The notes under the pieces are model-generated. The model had not been told where the DNA came from and made no database searches. It saw only the letters and a program-made list of their open reading frames with translations. A program made the position numbers and the translations under genes. Source: JBDIAR01 sp039812545 (GTDB taxonomy: Bacteria > Actinomycetota > Actinomycetes > Actinomycetales > Dermatophilaceae). From it: a DNA stretch of 21,474 bases. Shown in pieces: positions 7,043 to 13,677 of the stretch (position 1 is its first letter; every line of letters begins with the position of its first letter). Location of the stretch: positions 1 to 21,474 of the forward strand of contig JBDIAR010000035.1 of assembly GCA_039812545.1 (NCBI GenBank), in the 5' to 3' direction.

Positions 7043-8389
7043 GTGAAGCTGGCTCTGCTCGGTGGTGGGGGTTTCCGCGTCCCGCTGGTCTACGGCGCAC
7101 TGTTGCGCGACAGCCACGACGCCCGCGTCGATGAGGTCGCGTTGTACGACACCGACGAACTGCGGCTGCTCGCGATGGGCCACACGCTGCGGCAATTGGC
7201 GACCGGCTCGGATCGGCCGTTGCCGCCGCCTCGCATCGTCACGACCGGCAACCTGGGCGAAGCTCTCGAGGGGGCCGATTTCGTGTTCTCCGCGATCCGG
7301 GTCGGCGGCCTGGCCGGGCGCACCTGTGACGAACGGGTGGCGCTCGACCTCGGCGTTCTGGGTCAGGAGACGACGGGACCGGGCGGACTGGCATACGGGC
7401 TGCGTACCGTGCCGGTGGCCATGGCGATCGCGGACGAGGTGGCGACCAGGGCTCCGGGCGCGTGGTTCATCAACTTCACCAACCCCGCCGGCATGATCAC
7501 CCAGGCGATGCGCGCGGCACTCGGGGATCGCGTTGTCGGCATTTGCGATTCGCCGATCGGCTTGGGTCGCAGGGCTGCTCGCGCTCTCGGCGTCGACCCG
7601 GATCGGGCCGAACTCGGTTACGCCGGGCTCAACCACCTCGGCTGGCTGCGGCGGCTCACGGTGGACGGCGCCGACATCCTGCCCGAACTGATCGGGGACG
7701 CCGATCTGCTGCACACCATTGAGGAGGGGCGGCTGTTCGGCGCGGACTGGATCCAGTCGATCGACGCCCTGCCCAACGAGTACCTCTACTACTACTACTT
7801 CACCCGGGACGCGATCGCCGCGATCAAGGGGTCCGCCCAGACCCGCGGCGAATTCCTGCTCGACCAGCAGAACGCGTTCTACGCGGCCGTCGCCGCCGAT
7901 CCGGACAGCGCGCTGGCGTTGTGGGAGCGGACCCGCGCCCAGCGAGAGGCCACCTATATGGCCGAGTCCCGGGCCGCCGACGAAGGGCGCGACGCACCCG
8001 ATCTGGACGGCGGCGGGTACGAGGGGGTGGCGCTGGCGATCATGGCGGCCATCACCCGCGGCGAACCGGCCCAGCTGATCCTCAATGTTCCCAACGGGCG
8101 CACGATCGCCGGGCTCCCGCCCAATGCCGTCGTCGAGGTGCCGTGTCTGGTGGACGGGTCGGGGCCACACCCGCTGCCCTCCCCCGGCCTGGAGGGCCAC
8201 ATGCTCGGCCTGGTCCAGCAACTCAAGGCCGTCGAGCAGCTCACCATCTCGGCCGCGGTGGAGGGTTCGCCGCGACTGGCGGTGGAGGCGTTCGCGCTGC
8301 ACCCGCTCGTGGATTCGGTGACCGTGGCCCGCGAGTTACTGGCCGGCTACCGCGCCCGCATCACCGCCGTCGACGCCGTCTTCCGGTAA
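7043..8389 (+). CDS. Family 4 glycoside hydrolase (6-phospho-beta-glucosidase-like)
   Basis: A 448-aa cytoplasmic GH4 enzyme. The N-terminus is a Rossmann NAD site (LLGGGGFRVP, 5-14) with D37 at the end of strand 2. The family's I-R-V-G-G (85-89), GQETTGPGG (107-115) and N144-F-T-N147-P follow. C168 (GICDSP) and H198 (GLNHLGW) match the Cys/His pair that binds the catalytic Mn2+. GH4 enzymes cleave by NAD-dependent oxidation, elimination and reduction. Most relatives of this subtype hydrolyse 6-phospho-beta-glucosides, but other GH4 members take unphosphorylated galactosides or glucuronides. Divergence from an ABC importer, which delivers unphosphorylated sugar, makes the exact substrate uncertain. 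Start fixed by a strong ribosome site. Confidence 0.9.
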   Translation: MKLALLGGGGFRVPLVYGALLRDSHDARVDEVALYDTDELRLLAMGHTLRQLATGSDRPLPPPRIVTTGNLGEALEGADFVFSAIRVGGLAGRTCDERVALDLGVLGQETTGPGGLAYGLRTVPVAMAIADEVATRAPGAWFINFTNPAGMITQAMRAALGDRVVGICDSPIGLGRRAARALGVDPDRAELGYAGLNHLGWLRRLTVDGADILPELIGDADLLHTIEEGRLFGADWIQSIDALPNEYLYYYYFTRDAIAAIKGSAQTRGEFLLDQQNAFYAAVAADPDSALALWERTRAQREATYMAESRAADEGRDAPDLDGGGYEGVALAIMAAITRGEPAQLILNVPNGRTIAGLPPNAVVEVPCLVDGSGPHPLPSPGLEGHMLGLVQQLKAVEQLTISAAVEGSPRLAVEAFALHPLVDSVTVARELLAGYRARITAVDAVFR

Positions 8390-8415
8390 CCCAGCCGTCG
8401 GAGCGCCCCGCCGGC

Positions 8416-10314
8416 TCAGCGCGGTGGGTGGCTCTTGCGCCAGTTCTCGTAGGCGGCCTCGGCCACCGGCAGCGTCGGGAAGAGCATCTCCTCGCCGATC
8501 ACCTCGATGACGCCGGCACGGTGGAGGGGTTCGTACAGGTCGCGCTTGAGCCGGGCCAGCCCCAGCTTGATCCCCCGGTCGGCGAGCAACTGCGCCAACT
8601 CCCGCAGTCCGTCGGCAGCGGTGATGTCCACCTCGACATTGGCCTCGACGTTGAGGACGAACCAGCGCACCGGGTCGTTCGGGTATGCCGCGTTCTCGTC
8701 GGCGACCGCCTGGATGACCCGACGCCGCAGGTCGGCGACATTGGCGAAGAACAGCGGCGCGTCGTAGCGGTAGAAGATGCATCCCGGCAGGGTCTGTGCC
8801 TCGGGATAGTCGTCGACGTCGTGCATGCCGGGCAGGCCGGGGACCCGGCCGAGGACCGCCTCGTGCGGTCGGGCCAGCCGTTGGGTCATCTCGAGCAGGC
8901 TGAGGGCGACGGCCACGACGACCCCGACGAGAATGCCGAGACCGACCGTCCCGACCAGCGTGGCGATCGCCAGGAGCAGCTCGCGGCGACGGAACGACCA
9001 CAGCCGTCGGATGGCTCGGGCGGAGACCAGCTTGCTCGCGGCATACAGGACGATGGCTCCCAGCGAGGCCTGCGGCAGAGCGAACATCAGCGGCCCGGCA
9101 AAACACAAGACGGCGACGACACAGCCGCCCGCGACGAGCGAATAGACCTGGCTGCGCGCGCCGGAGGCCACCGCGAGCGCCGTCCGAGACCCGGACGACG
9201 ACGCCGGGAAACCGCCGAAGATGCCGATCACCAGATGGACGCCCGCCATCGCGGACAGTTCGGTGTTGGGGTCGACCCGGACGGTCGCGAACTGCTTGTT
9301 GGAGTCCGGCGGCGGCGGGAAGCCGCGGGCGATCAACATATTGTCGCTGTAGCCGACGACGGCGACACCGAACCCGGCGAGGACGAGCGCCTGCAGGTCC
9401 CCGGCCGACAACGCCGGCAGGTGCGGCGCGGGCAGACCCGACGGGACGGCGCCCACGAGGGCGACGCCGCTATCGCCCAGGTGCAAGGCCGCGGAGACGA
9501 TCGTGGCACCGACCACCGCGATCAGCGGCGCCGGCCATTTCGGGCGGGCCAGATGGAGGACGACGATCACCGCGAGGGTGACCGCCGCGACGGTGAGGGT
9601 CGCCGGATTGGTCTGGCCGACGACACCGGCGAAGGAGCGGAGCTGGTCGAGGATGCTGATCCCGTCCACGTGGGTCCCGGTGATCTTGCCGAGTTGTCCG
9701 ACCACCATGAGCACGGCACCGCCGGCGAGATACCCCACGAGGAGCGGTTCGGACAGCAGATCGGCGACCACCCCGGCCCGCATGATTCGGGCGAGCAGGC
9801 ACCAGCCGGCGACGACCAGGGCGAGCCCGCCGGCCAGACTCGCCAACCGGGCCGGGTCGCCGTTGGCCAGTGGCGCGATGGCCGCGGCGGTCATCAGCGC
9901 GATCGTGGACTCCGGCCCGACGGACAGCACGCGGGAACTGCCGAGCACGGCATACGCCACGATGGCGGCGAGCGCGGTCCACAGGCCCACGACGGGTGGG
10001 ACGTTGACGATGGCCGAGTAGGCCATCACCTGCGGCACCAGGTAGGCGGCCACCGCGAATCCGGCGATGACGTCCGGCCGGATCCAGTTCCGTTGGTAAT
10101 GCCGGCGCAGCCAGCAGAATCCGGGCAGATAGGCGGACAGGCCCCGTGGGCGGGGGATCACATACAGACGGTACTTCGCCGCCGGGTGGGCGCGCAGCGG
10201 TGCGGGCGACGTCCCCGATGTCCCGCCCGAATCACGGCGGCCCGACCCGCCCTTGCCTGTGGTGGAGTGCTTCGCGTGGCCCTCTGGGCGCTGCGCCGCG
10301 TGCTCCATCGCCAC
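8416..10314 (-). CDS. SulP-family anion transporter with C-terminal STAS domain
   Basis: A 632-aa membrane protein of the SLC26/SulP family, which moves sulfate, bicarbonate or other anions. The signature around residues 90-112 (AYLVPQVMAYSAIVNVPPVV, then GLW) is clear, followed by SVGPEST (131-137) and about a dozen hydrophobic segments to about 490. A STAS domain occupies about 508-632, with DITAADGL in the expected helix position. The first 46 residues are hydrophilic and probably disordered. The start is uncertain: the GTG given, and the ATG 6 nt downstream (10308), both lack a clear ribosome site or -10 box. It stands alone, convergent with the GH4 gene and with a 92-nt gap to purC. Confidence 0.9.
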   Translation of the reverse strand: MAMEHAAQRPEGHAKHSTTGKGGSGRRDSGGTSGTSPAPLRAHPAAKYRLYVIPRPRGLSAYLPGFCWLRRHYQRNWIRPDVIAGFAVAAYLVPQVMAYSAIVNVPPVVGLWTALAAIVAYAVLGSSRVLSVGPESTIALMTAAAIAPLANGDPARLASLAGGLALVVAGWCLLARIMRAGVVADLLSEPLLVGYLAGGAVLMVVGQLGKITGTHVDGISILDQLRSFAGVVGQTNPATLTVAAVTLAVIVVLHLARPKWPAPLIAVVGATIVSAALHLGDSGVALVGAVPSGLPAPHLPALSAGDLQALVLAGFGVAVVGYSDNMLIARGFPPPPDSNKQFATVRVDPNTELSAMAGVHLVIGIFGGFPASSSGSRTALAVASGARSQVYSLVAGGCVVAVLCFAGPLMFALPQASLGAIVLYAASKLVSARAIRRLWSFRRRELLLAIATLVGTVGLGILVGVVVAVALSLLEMTQRLARPHEAVLGRVPGLPGMHDVDDYPEAQTLPGCIFYRYDAPLFFANVADLRRRVIQAVADENAAYPNDPVRWFVLNVEANVEVDITAADGLRELAQLLADRGIKLGLARLKRDLYEPLHRAGVIEVIGEEMLFPTLPVAEAAYENWRKSHPPR

Positions 10315-10406
10315 ATGGTGACGCGGGCCACAGCGATTGTCGAGTCAGTGTTCACGAAATGTTTGCCCGGCGTTCACCCGGCGTGGCCCTCCCGCAGCGG
10401 CGCGGG

Positions 10407-11288
10407 TTAGAAACTCTCGCCGGTCAGCCGCTCGTATGCCTCGACGTACCTCGCCCGGGTGGCGGCGACCACCTCGTCCGGCAGGGCCGGCGGCTCACCC
10501 TGTCGGTCCCAGCCCGCCTCCGGTGAGACCAGCCAGTCGCGGACGTACTGCTTGTCGAAGGACGGCTGAGAGCGACCGGGCGCCCACGCGTCGGCCGGCC
10601 AGAATCGGGAGGAGTCGGGGGTGAGCAACTCGTCGGCGAGGATGAGCTCCGGACCTGCGCCGGCCCGGCCGAACTCGACCTTCGTGTCGGCGATGAGGAT
10701 CCCGCGCTCCGCAGCGATCTCGTTGCCCCGAGCCAGGATTGCGCAGGTGAGCCGCGCGGCCTGCGCCGCGGTGTCCGCACCGATCTCGGCCTCGCACTCG
10801 GACAGGGTCAACGGCAGGTCGTGTTCGCCGATGGGCGCCTTGGTCGACGGCGTGAAGATCGTCTCGGGCAGCAGGGAGCCGTCCTCCAGCCCGGGCGGCA
10901 GGTCGATGCCGTTGACCGTTCCGGTGCGTCGGTACTCCGCCAGGCCCGAACCGGTCAGATAGGCACGGGCGATGCATTCGACGGGCAGCATGGTCAGCCG
11001 GCGGACCAGCACGGCCCGGCCGCGCACCGCGTCGGGCACCGAGGTGGAGATGACGTGGTTGGGCGCCAGATCGGCGAGCCGGTCGAACCACCACAGCGAC
11101 AGCCGGGTCAGCACCTCGCCCTTGTCCGGGATCGGGGTCGACAGCACGTAATCGAAAGCGGAGATCCGGTCGGTGGCGACGAGCAGGAGCTGGTCGGTCC
11201 GCGGCTGCCCCGCGTGGTCGAGGGGGGCATACAGGTCCCTGACTTTGCCGGAGTAAACGTGTTGGTAACCGGGTAGTTCGATGCTCAT
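10407..11288 (-). CDS. purC: Phosphoribosylaminoimidazole-succinocarboxamide synthase
   Basis: SAICAR synthase, 293 aa, catalysing ATP-dependent joining of aspartate to CAIR in de novo purine synthesis. Visible signatures are SGKVRDLY (13-20) at the ATP site, LPVECIARAYLTGSG (101-115) and GILIADTKVEFG (196-207). The reading frame stays open upstream through purD in another frame, but the ATG at 11288 has AAGGA 8-9 nt before it and starts exactly where the family starts. The ATG overlaps the purD stop (ATGA), so purD-purC are coupled. The 92 nt downstream contain only weak inverted repeats. Confidence 0.97.
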   Translation of the reverse strand: MSIELPGYQHVYSGKVRDLYAPLDHAGQPRTDQLLLVATDRISAFDYVLSTPIPDKGEVLTRLSLWWFDRLADLAPNHVISTSVPDAVRGRAVLVRRLTMLPVECIARAYLTGSGLAEYRRTGTVNGIDLPPGLEDGSLLPETIFTPSTKAPIGEHDLPLTLSECEAEIGADTAAQAARLTCAILARGNEIAAERGILIADTKVEFGRAGAGPELILADELLTPDSSRFWPADAWAPGRSQPSFDKQYVRDWLVSPEAGWDRQGEPPALPDEVVAATRARYVEAYERLTGESF

Positions 11289-12616
11289 CTCGGCGTTCCT
11301 TCTGGTGGGGTGCGCTGCGTCGAATCCGTCAGGACGATCTCGCCGCGTGCCGCCGCGGCCGCGATGTCCGTGCGATGGTGTGATCCATCCAGACCGATCA
11401 GGGACACGACGTCGTATGCCGTTCGTCGTGCCTGTTCGAGGTCGTCGCCGAGGGCCACGACATTGAGGACCCGGCCACCGGCCGACACCAGCGTCCCGGT
11501 CTCGTCGACGGCGGTGCCGGCGTGCAGGACCCAGGCGTCGGACCCGGACGTTGACCCGGATGCCCGTGGATCGGCGAGGCCGCTGATCGGATCGCCGGAG
11601 CGCACGGTCCCCGGGTATCCGTGGGCCGCGACCACGACGTCCACGGCATACCGCGGGGACCACGCGAGGGCCTCGACGTCGTCGAGACGACCGGTGGCCG
11701 CCTTGAGGAGGAGATCGCCGAGCGGGTTGAGCAGCCGGGCGAGGACGACCTGCCCGTCGGGATCGCCGAGCCGGGCGTTGAACTCCACGACGCGCGGGCC
11801 GCGAGAGGTCATCGCCAGCCCCACATAGAGGATGCCGACGAAGGGCGTGCCGCGGCGGGCCATCTCGTCGATCACCGGGCCGGCGATCCGGTCGCGGACC
11901 AGGTCGGCCAGGTCGGCGGGGGCCCAGTCGAGCGGGGAGTACGCGCCCATGCCCCCGGTGTTGGGTCCGGCGTCGCCGTCGCCGACCCGCTTGAAGTCCT
12001 GGGAGGGTTCCAGCGCCAGGACGCGCCCGCCGTCGCAGACGCAGAAGACGGAGCACTCCGGACCGTCCAGGAAGTCCTCGACGACGACGCGGCCGTCGGT
12101 CTTGTCCAGGCAGGCGGCGGCGTGGGCGAGCGCCTCCTCGCGATCGTCGGTGACGACCACCCCCTTGCCCGCGGCCAGTCCGTCGTCCTTGACGACATGG
12201 GGGGCGCCGAAGGCGTCCAGGGCGGCCGCGACCTCGTCCAGGGTCGTACACACGTGGGCCATGGCCGTCGGCACACCGGCGACGGCCATGATCTCCTTCG
12301 CGAAGCTCTTGCTCCCCTCCAGGGCCGCGGCCGCAGCGGACGGCCCGAACACCGCGAAACCGGCGCCCCTCAACTCGTCGGCGACCCCGGCCACCAGGGG
12401 CGCCTCCGGGCCGACGACGACGAGATCGACCCGGTGGCGGCGCGCCAGCTCGGTGACGGCGACCGGATCCACGATGTCGACGGCGGCAAGCTCGGCGACC
12501 TCGGCGATTCCGGGATTGCCGGGAGCGGCGATGAGCGTGGTGACGGCGGGGTCGGCGGCCAGCGCGCGCGCAAAGGCATGCTCACGGGCCCCGGACCCGA
12601 GCAGGAGGATCCTCAC
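11285..12616 (-). CDS. purD: Phosphoribosylamine-glycine ligase (GAR synthetase)
   Basis: PurD, 443 aa, an ATP-grasp ligase joining glycine to phosphoribosylamine in purine synthesis. The N-terminal LLLGSGAREHA (4-14), VVVGPEAPL (67-75), the ATP-grasp lysine region VVKDDGLAAGKGV (141-153), NTGGMGAYSP (219-228) and metal-binding E278-F-N280 are all present. The usual RFGDPETQ signature reads RLGDPDGQ here, a modest deviation. GTG 12616 is preferred over a longer start because the protein begins there with the canonical VRILLLGSG and a TAGGCT -10 box lies 8 nt upstream, giving a leaderless mRNA. First gene of the purD-purC pair. Confidence 0.96.
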   Translation of the reverse strand: MRILLLGSGAREHAFARALAADPAVTTLIAAPGNPGIAEVAELAAVDIVDPVAVTELARRHRVDLVVVGPEAPLVAGVADELRGAGFAVFGPSAAAAALEGSKSFAKEIMAVAGVPTAMAHVCTTLDEVAAALDAFGAPHVVKDDGLAAGKGVVVTDDREEALAHAAACLDKTDGRVVVEDFLDGPECSVFCVCDGGRVLALEPSQDFKRVGDGDAGPNTGGMGAYSPLDWAPADLADLVRDRIAGPVIDEMARRGTPFVGILYVGLAMTSRGPRVVEFNARLGDPDGQVVLARLLNPLGDLLLKAATGRLDDVEALAWSPRYAVDVVVAAHGYPGTVRSGDPISGLADPRASGSTSGSDAWVLHAGTAVDETGTLVSAGGRVLNVVALGDDLEQARRTAYDVVSLIGLDGSHHRTDIAAAAARGEIVLTDSTQRTPPEGTPR

Positions 12617-12624
12617 GACAAGTG

Positions 12625-12630
12625 AGCCTA
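12625..12630 (-). promoter_or_regulatory. -10 box of purD-purC, leaderless start
   Basis: Minus-strand TAGGCT matches TANNNT and ends 8 nt before the purD GTG, with no Shine-Dalgarno between. No convincing -35 was found. Transcription would start at or next to the start codon. Confidence 0.55.
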
Positions 12631-12689
12631 GTGGCGGTCGCGGGAGTCGGGCTTTCGTGCCCGCGCCACGGCGTCCGGACCCGGACAAA

Positions 12690-12733
12690 GCGACACCCCC
12701 GGATGGCAGGGGGGACTCGTCCGGGGGTGTCGC
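12690..12733. terminator. Perfect 14-bp hairpin between purD and the GNAT gene
   Basis: Left arm GCGACACCCCCGGA (12690-12703) and right arm TCCGGGGGTGTCGC (12720-12733) pair perfectly around a 16-nt loop. On the minus strand the hairpin is followed by CTTTGT, a very short U-run, so it could end transcripts coming from the GNAT side and insulate the purD promoter. The strand cannot be decided with certainty. Confidence 0.6.
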
Positions 12734-12762
12734 AACGCGCTAGCTCTTCGCCTTCCAACTTT

Positions 12763-12776
12763 TCGCCATCTGGCGA
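12763..12776. repeat. Short palindrome TCGCCA-TC-TGGCGA
   Basis: Six-base arms flank a 2-nt centre in the 280-nt gap between purD and the GNAT gene. It could be a protein-binding site; no gene is known to use it. Confidence 0.4.
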
Positions 12777-12800
12777 GAACCGAACCGGCGTGGCCCGCGC

Positions 12801-12822
12801 GTGTCGCTACGCAGTGCGACAC
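12801..12822. repeat. Inverted repeat GTGTCGC-8-GCGACAC
   Basis: Seven-base arms at 12801-12807 and 12816-12822. The same 7-mer pair forms the base of the hairpin at 12690-12733, so four copies of this word lie within 133 bp. Confidence 0.5.
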
Positions 12823-12858
12823 ATCAACTCTTGCACGACCGGGACCGGCATTACAAGC

Positions 12859-12887
12859 CGACGACGCCCCGCTCCCGTGCGTCGTCG
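12859..12887 (-). terminator. Likely terminator of the GNAT gene
   Basis: CGACGACGC (12859-12867) and GCGTCGTCG (12879-12887) form a perfect 9-bp stem with an 11-nt loop, starting 9 nt past the GNAT stop. There is no real U-run, as is common for actinobacterial terminators. Confidence 0.55.
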
Positions 12888-12896
12888 CCAGGCCCG

Positions 12897-13529
12897 CTAC
12901 CGACCAGCCGTCGACTCACTCACCCGTGCCGTCAACGATTCCCTGACCTGCGGCCAGTCGTCGCGGATGATCGCGTAGATGACGGTGTCCCGCCAGCTGC
13001 CGTCGTGCCGGCGCAGGTCGCGCCGGGCCACGCCCTCGCGAACGGCCCCCAGTTTGGCGATCGCCGCCTGGGATCGGGTGTTGACCAGGTCTGTCTGGAT
13101 CCGCACCCGCCCGAAGCCGCAGTCGTCGAAGAGGTGCGACAGCAGGGCCAGTTTGGCGGTCGGGTTCACGACCGTCCCCCACCACCGGAACCCGTAGAAG
13201 GTCCAGCCGATATGCGCCTTCTCGTTGGGCAGGTCGATGTCACCGATCGAGCTCGACCCGACGACCGTCCCGGCCGGTCCGAGGGCCCCGTCGGCGGCGA
13301 GCCGGATCGTGTACATGATCCGATTGGCCTGCTCGGTCAGCGCCGATTCGATCATCGCCCGGGTCGTCGCCTCGTCCCGCGCCGGCTCTGCCATCCGATA
13401 ACCCTGCTGGTAGCAGCGCGGATCGGCATACAGCGGGAAGAGTTCGGCCGCGTCGGTGACGACCGAGCGGGACAGCGTCAACACCCCAACGGTCAATGGG
13501 CCCTCGGAGGGACGCCGCGCCTCGGTCAC
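12897..13529 (-). CDS. GNAT-family N-acetyltransferase, RimJ/RimL type
   Basis: A 210-aa protein with the single GNAT fold of the RimJ/RimL branch, which acetylates protein N-termini, amino acids or small molecules using acetyl-CoA. The recognisable part is the second half: GWTFYGFRWWGT (108-119), the helix NPTAKLALLSHLF, then NTRSQAAIAKLGAVREG (150-166) and a D-T-V-I-Y strand near the C-terminus, as in ribosomal-protein acetyltransferases. Substrate is unknown. The GTG start has no Shine-Dalgarno but lies 6 nt after a TAGCCT -10 with a TTGGAA -35 at 17 nt, so a leaderless mRNA is likely. It is divergent from helD. Confidence 0.85.
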   Translation of the reverse strand: MTEARRPSEGPLTVGVLTLSRSVVTDAAELFPLYADPRCYQQGYRMAEPARDEATTRAMIESALTEQANRIMYTIRLAADGALGPAGTVVGSSSIGDIDLPNEKAHIGWTFYGFRWWGTVVNPTAKLALLSHLFDDCGFGRVRIQTDLVNTRSQAAIAKLGAVREGVARRDLRRHDGSWRDTVIYAIIRDDWPQVRESLTARVSESTAGR

Positions 13530-13535
13530 GCACTG

Positions 13536-13564
13536 AGGCTAGACTTTCTCCTTCGTGCTTCCAA
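13536..13564 (-). promoter_or_regulatory. Promoter of the GNAT gene
   Basis: Minus-strand TTGGAA (plus 13559-13564), 17-nt spacer and TAGCCT (plus 13536-13541), ending 6 nt before the GTG. The -35 lies inside the first copy of the 14-bp tandem repeat. A plus-strand TAGACT (13540-13545) overlaps the -10 and might serve helD, but it lacks a -35. Confidence 0.55.
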
Positions 13565-13610
13565 ACACGTCCTTCCAAGCACGTCCTTCCAAGCACGTCC
13601 TTCAAACACC
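13558..13610. repeat. 14-bp tandem repeat in the GNAT/helD divergent region
   Basis: Copies start at 13558 (CTTCCAAACACGTC), 13572 and 13586 (both CTTCCAAGCACGTC) and a degenerate part-copy starts at 13600 (CTTCAAACACC). The unit is more AT-rich than its surroundings and its complement contains TTGGA. Tandem spacing of 14 bp could array a regulator; it may instead be a slippage-generated repeat. Confidence 0.85.
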
Positions 13611-13647
13611 GCAGTCCGGCGCAGCGCCGCGACGACGGAGCAGGGGT

Positions 13648-13677
13648 ATGCCGACAAGACCAGGGGTGACTGCGTGA
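13648..13677 (+). CDS. Possible 9-codon leader peptide overlapping helD
   Basis: ATG at 13648 opens MPTRPGVTA and stops at TGA 13675-13677, overlapping the helD GTG start by two bases (GTGA). It has its own GGAG (13637-13640) 7 nt upstream. The ACA-AGA-CCA codons are unusual for this DNA. It contains the helD Shine-Dalgarno. Its ATG is part of a GTATGCC word, so chance is a real alternative; no expression evidence. Confidence 0.35.
   Translation: MPTRPGVTA

Noticed and set aside
10315..10406. A terminator hairpin for purC
   Set aside because: Only a 5-bp stem and a 7-bp repeat with a 51-nt loop (GGGCCAC/GTGGCCC) are present, too weak to claim.
7921..10410. An 829-codon open frame on the plus strand
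   Set aside because: It runs through GH4 in another frame and antisense to SulP; its composition is typical of a shadow.
10407..12251. A purC fusion with a long N-terminal domain
   Set aside because: The upstream part is purD read in the wrong frame; purC begins at ATG 11288 with its own ribosome site.
12617..12896. A purine riboswitch or tRNA gene upstream of purD
   Set aside because: No riboswitch core, tRNA T-loop sequence or cloverleaf could be recognised; the inverted repeats are simple hairpins.
12801..13673. A 291-residue N-terminal extension of helD
   Set aside because: The stretch is antisense to the GNAT gene and has low-complexity composition; a good ribosome site and the family start lie at 13674.
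13530..13673. Rifamycin-associated promoter element upstream of helD
   Set aside because: Nothing resembling the GGGGCTTGC-type inverted repeat was found; only the 14-bp tandem repeat is there.
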